The notes under the pieces were generated by a model. The model worked only from the letters and a program-made list of their open reading frames with translations. It made no database searches and was not told where the DNA came from. 14,273 bases of DNA from Methanomassiliicoccaceae archaeon (lineage in GTDB: Archaea; Thermoplasmatota; Thermoplasmata; Methanomassiliicoccales; Methanomethylophilaceae): contig WQTN01000123.1 of NCBI GenBank assembly GCA_009786295.1, positions 1-14,273 of the forward strand, in the 5' to 3' direction. Position numbers and translations under genes: made by a program. Position 1 is the stretch's first letter; the number at the start of each line of letters is the position of its first letter. Of the stretch, positions 13,117-14,273 are shown in pieces.

Positions 13117-13123
13117 CTTTATA
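13117..13123 (-). promoter_or_regulatory. TATA box of rqcH
   Basis: TATAAAG on the minus strand, centred 38 nt from ATG 13082. The predicted start near 13094 gives a very short leader. About 45 nt further upstream (13166-13178) is the dyad TCTCT-AAT-AGAGA, which might be a regulator site but is short. Confidence 0.5.
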
Positions 13124-13289
13124 CAAAGGATGAATAGACGGTGCAATCACAATTTGTTTATGAAATCTCTAATAGAGAAAGAACAGCAACTGAATGCGAT
13201 TGCATCATCGATGAACGCTCTTCCAGAGTCTTTGGCCATCTGACCCGATAACAATATTCGGAAGCCTACTGCGTCCTGCCCCAGAAAGC

Positions 13290-13297
13290 TTTTTAAT
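13290..13297 (+). promoter_or_regulatory. TATA (box A) of tRNA-Thr
   Basis: TTTTTAAT at 13290-13297, about 30 nt upstream of the mature 5' end at 13324, the expected distance for an archaeal tRNA promoter with a short 5' leader. Confidence 0.55.
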
Positions 13298-13323
13298 AAT
13301 ATCGCCCTTGACTAGTCCCATAG

Positions 13324-13398
13324 GCCGCTGTGGCTAAGGGGTATAGCGACGCCTTGGTAAGGCGTAGGTCGTGGGTTCGATTCCCATCAGCGGCTCCA
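13324..13398 (+). tRNA. tRNA-Thr (anticodon GGT)
   Basis: Full cloverleaf by eye. Acceptor GCCGCTG (13324-13330) pairs with CAGCGGC (13388-13394). D stem is GCTA/TAGC. Anticodon stem ACGCC/GGCGT holds loop TTGGTAA with anticodon GGT at 13356-13358. T arm is GTGGG/CCCAT with loop TTCGATT. The discriminator is U (13395), the usual archaeal threonine identity base, and CCA is encoded at 13396-13398. It reads ACC/ACU codons. Confidence 0.96.
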
Positions 13399-13506
13399 TA
13401 ATCCTTATTATATCAGACCCTAAGCTGGGTCAATGTTATCTGTGCCTGAAAAACTTGTTAAATACACAAAACGATACATGCGCGAAAACGACGGCGCTCA
13501 TGAATC

Positions 13507-14273
13507 ATGAAGCGAGGTTTCGAACAGAAGGGATGGATGCTTATGTTGGCGAAAGCAATAGCCATAATAGTGGTCTGTGCGGTCGTGATGACGGGAGGTT
13601 ATGTTATGCTTACCGCAGATGGTGGGCAGGACAACGGTCATGAAGGCGAACGCGAAACAACAGTAACAGAGAGCGGAGACCTAAGCATCCATTTCTTAGA
13701 ACTCGGAAACAAATACACAGGAGACTGCGTATACATCAATTGCGGCGAGGTTGACGTCCTTATAGACGCAGGCTCGAAAACGAGCTCATCGGCGACAATA
13801 ACAAATTACATTAACCAATACATACAGGATGGAAAAATAGAGTATGTGATTGCGACGCATGCGCACGAAGATCATATTGCCGGGTTTTTCAGTACAAAAA
13901 CTACAACAGGGGTTCTTGACTCCTTTGAAATAGGGACGATCATCGACTATCCAAAAACAGACAGCAAGACCGTCACACGCAGCAATTATGAAAATACGAG
14001 GGACAGACTGGTTGCCGAGAATGGAACCGAACACTACACTGCGCTGCAATGCTATAACAACGAAGGCGATGCGCAGCGCATATACGAATTGGGCCCTGGC
14101 GTGACGATGGAGATTCTTTACCAAAAGTATTATGTGGATAAAGCCAGCACAGAGAACAACTATTCTGTTTGCGCAATGATCACACAGGATGGCAAAAAAT
14201 ATCTGTTCACAGGCGACCTGGAGAAAGAAGGCGAAGATTCGCTTGTTGATCACTACAAAGAAAATCATGGCGG
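13507..14273 (+). CDS. Secreted MBL-fold hydrolase, ComEC/Rec2-like domain (partial)
   Basis: The open frame runs off the right edge, so 255 residues are visible and the end is missing. A hydrophobic helix (about residues 14-36, AKAIAIIVVCAVVMTGGYVM) acts as a signal or membrane anchor, placing the rest outside the cell. The domain then starts LSIHFLELGNKYTGDCVYIN, typical of the MBL domain of ComEC/Rec2-like proteins. IDAGS is followed by the metal-binding THAHEDHIAG, with HxHxDH at 118-123, and by TGD at 235-237 supplying another metal ligand. The competence-channel part of ComEC is not present so far. Start ATG 13507 is the first possible one after an in-frame TGA at 13501; ATG 13537, 5 nt after GAAGGG, is also plausible. 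A TATA-like GTTAAATAC (about 13456-13464) lies upstream. Substrate unknown; nuclease or phosphodiesterase activity is possible. Confidence 0.88.
   Translation, partial: MKRGFEQKGWMLMLAKAIAIIVVCAVVMTGGYVMLTADGGQDNGHEGERETTVTESGDLSIHFLELGNKYTGDCVYINCGEVDVLIDAGSKTSSSATITNYINQYIQDGKIEYVIATHAHEDHIAGFFSTKTTTGVLDSFEIGTIIDYPKTDSKTVTRSNYENTRDRLVAENGTEHYTALQCYNNEGDAQRIYELGPGVTMEILYQKYYVDKASTENNYSVCAMITQDGKKYLFTGDLEKEGEDSLVDHYKENHG

Noticed and set aside
12688..13137. 149-codon plus-strand open frame opposite the rqcH start
   Set aside because: Shadow of the NFACT-N coding region; no ribosome binding site or family signal.
13371..13643. Plus-strand open frame from the tRNA-Thr 3' end through 13643
   Set aside because: It begins inside the tRNA gene, is out of frame with the MBL-fold gene that occupies the DNA, and has no recognisable product.
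13786..14268. 160-codon minus-strand open frame at the right edge
   Set aside because: Antisense to the MBL-fold gene, whose frame carries clear catalytic motifs; no domain on the minus strand.
1..14273. Mobile element, defence island or toxin-antitoxin system
   Set aside because: No transposase, integrase, nuclease-toxin pair, terminal inverted repeats or attachment-site duplication next to the tRNAs was seen.

Overview
The window looks like a chromosomal segment of an archaeon, most probably a methanogen of the order Methanomassiliicoccales (class Thermoplasmata) or a close relative. Archaeal markers are ribosomal protein S17e, the exosome subunit Csl4 with its zinc ribbon, a METTL5-type RNA methyltransferase, RqcH, ThyX, two tRNAs with archaeal identity features, GGTGA-type ribosome binding sites and TATA boxes about 26 nt ahead of likely transcription starts. 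None of the 15 complete or 3'-complete genes ends in TAG (9 TGA, 6 TAA). This fits, but does not prove, a pyrrolysine-using lineage. The order-level assignment is an inference.

Layout. 1-2404 (+): the 3' end of a winged-helix-like gene, overlapped by an XPD/Rad3-type Fe-S helicase, then an 84-aa Cys-containing small protein. 2407-4360 (-): an RNA-processing operon read right to left, METTL5-like methyltransferase, Csl4, a 57-codon coiled-coil protein and a THUMP-less ThiI thiouridine synthase. The last three are joined by 4-nt ATGA and GTGA overlaps. 4397-5313 (-): two small membrane proteins, one of the DUF3784 type with a textbook leaderless promoter. 5314-5663: an AT-rich divergent intergenic region with a terminator that no gene explains. 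5664-7280 (+): stand-alone FMN-binding glutamate synthase domain protein with an N-terminal cysteine cluster. 7457-9295 (+): secreted, membrane-anchored GLUG-repeat surface protein. 9386-11031 (+): TraB/PrgY-family protein overlapping thyX, then rps17e from its own promoter. 11071-11144 (+): tRNA-Arg(GCG). 11148-13082 (-): RqcH/NFACT protein converging on the tRNA. 13324-13398 (+): tRNA-Thr(GGT). 13507-end (+): secreted metallo-beta-lactamase-fold hydrolase cut by the window edge.

Functionally most of the window is ordinary information-processing housekeeping (RNA degradation and modification, ribosome quality control, tRNAs, ribosomal protein, repair helicase, dTMP synthesis), with two cell-surface or secreted proteins (GLUG repeat protein, MBL hydrolase). 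I see no insertion sequence, CRISPR array, phage or toxin-antitoxin module. The most interesting parts are the tightly coupled exosome/ThiI operon with its undescribed 57-aa member, the orphan terminator in the 5.3-5.7 kb intergenic region, and the unusual stand-alone glutamate synthase.
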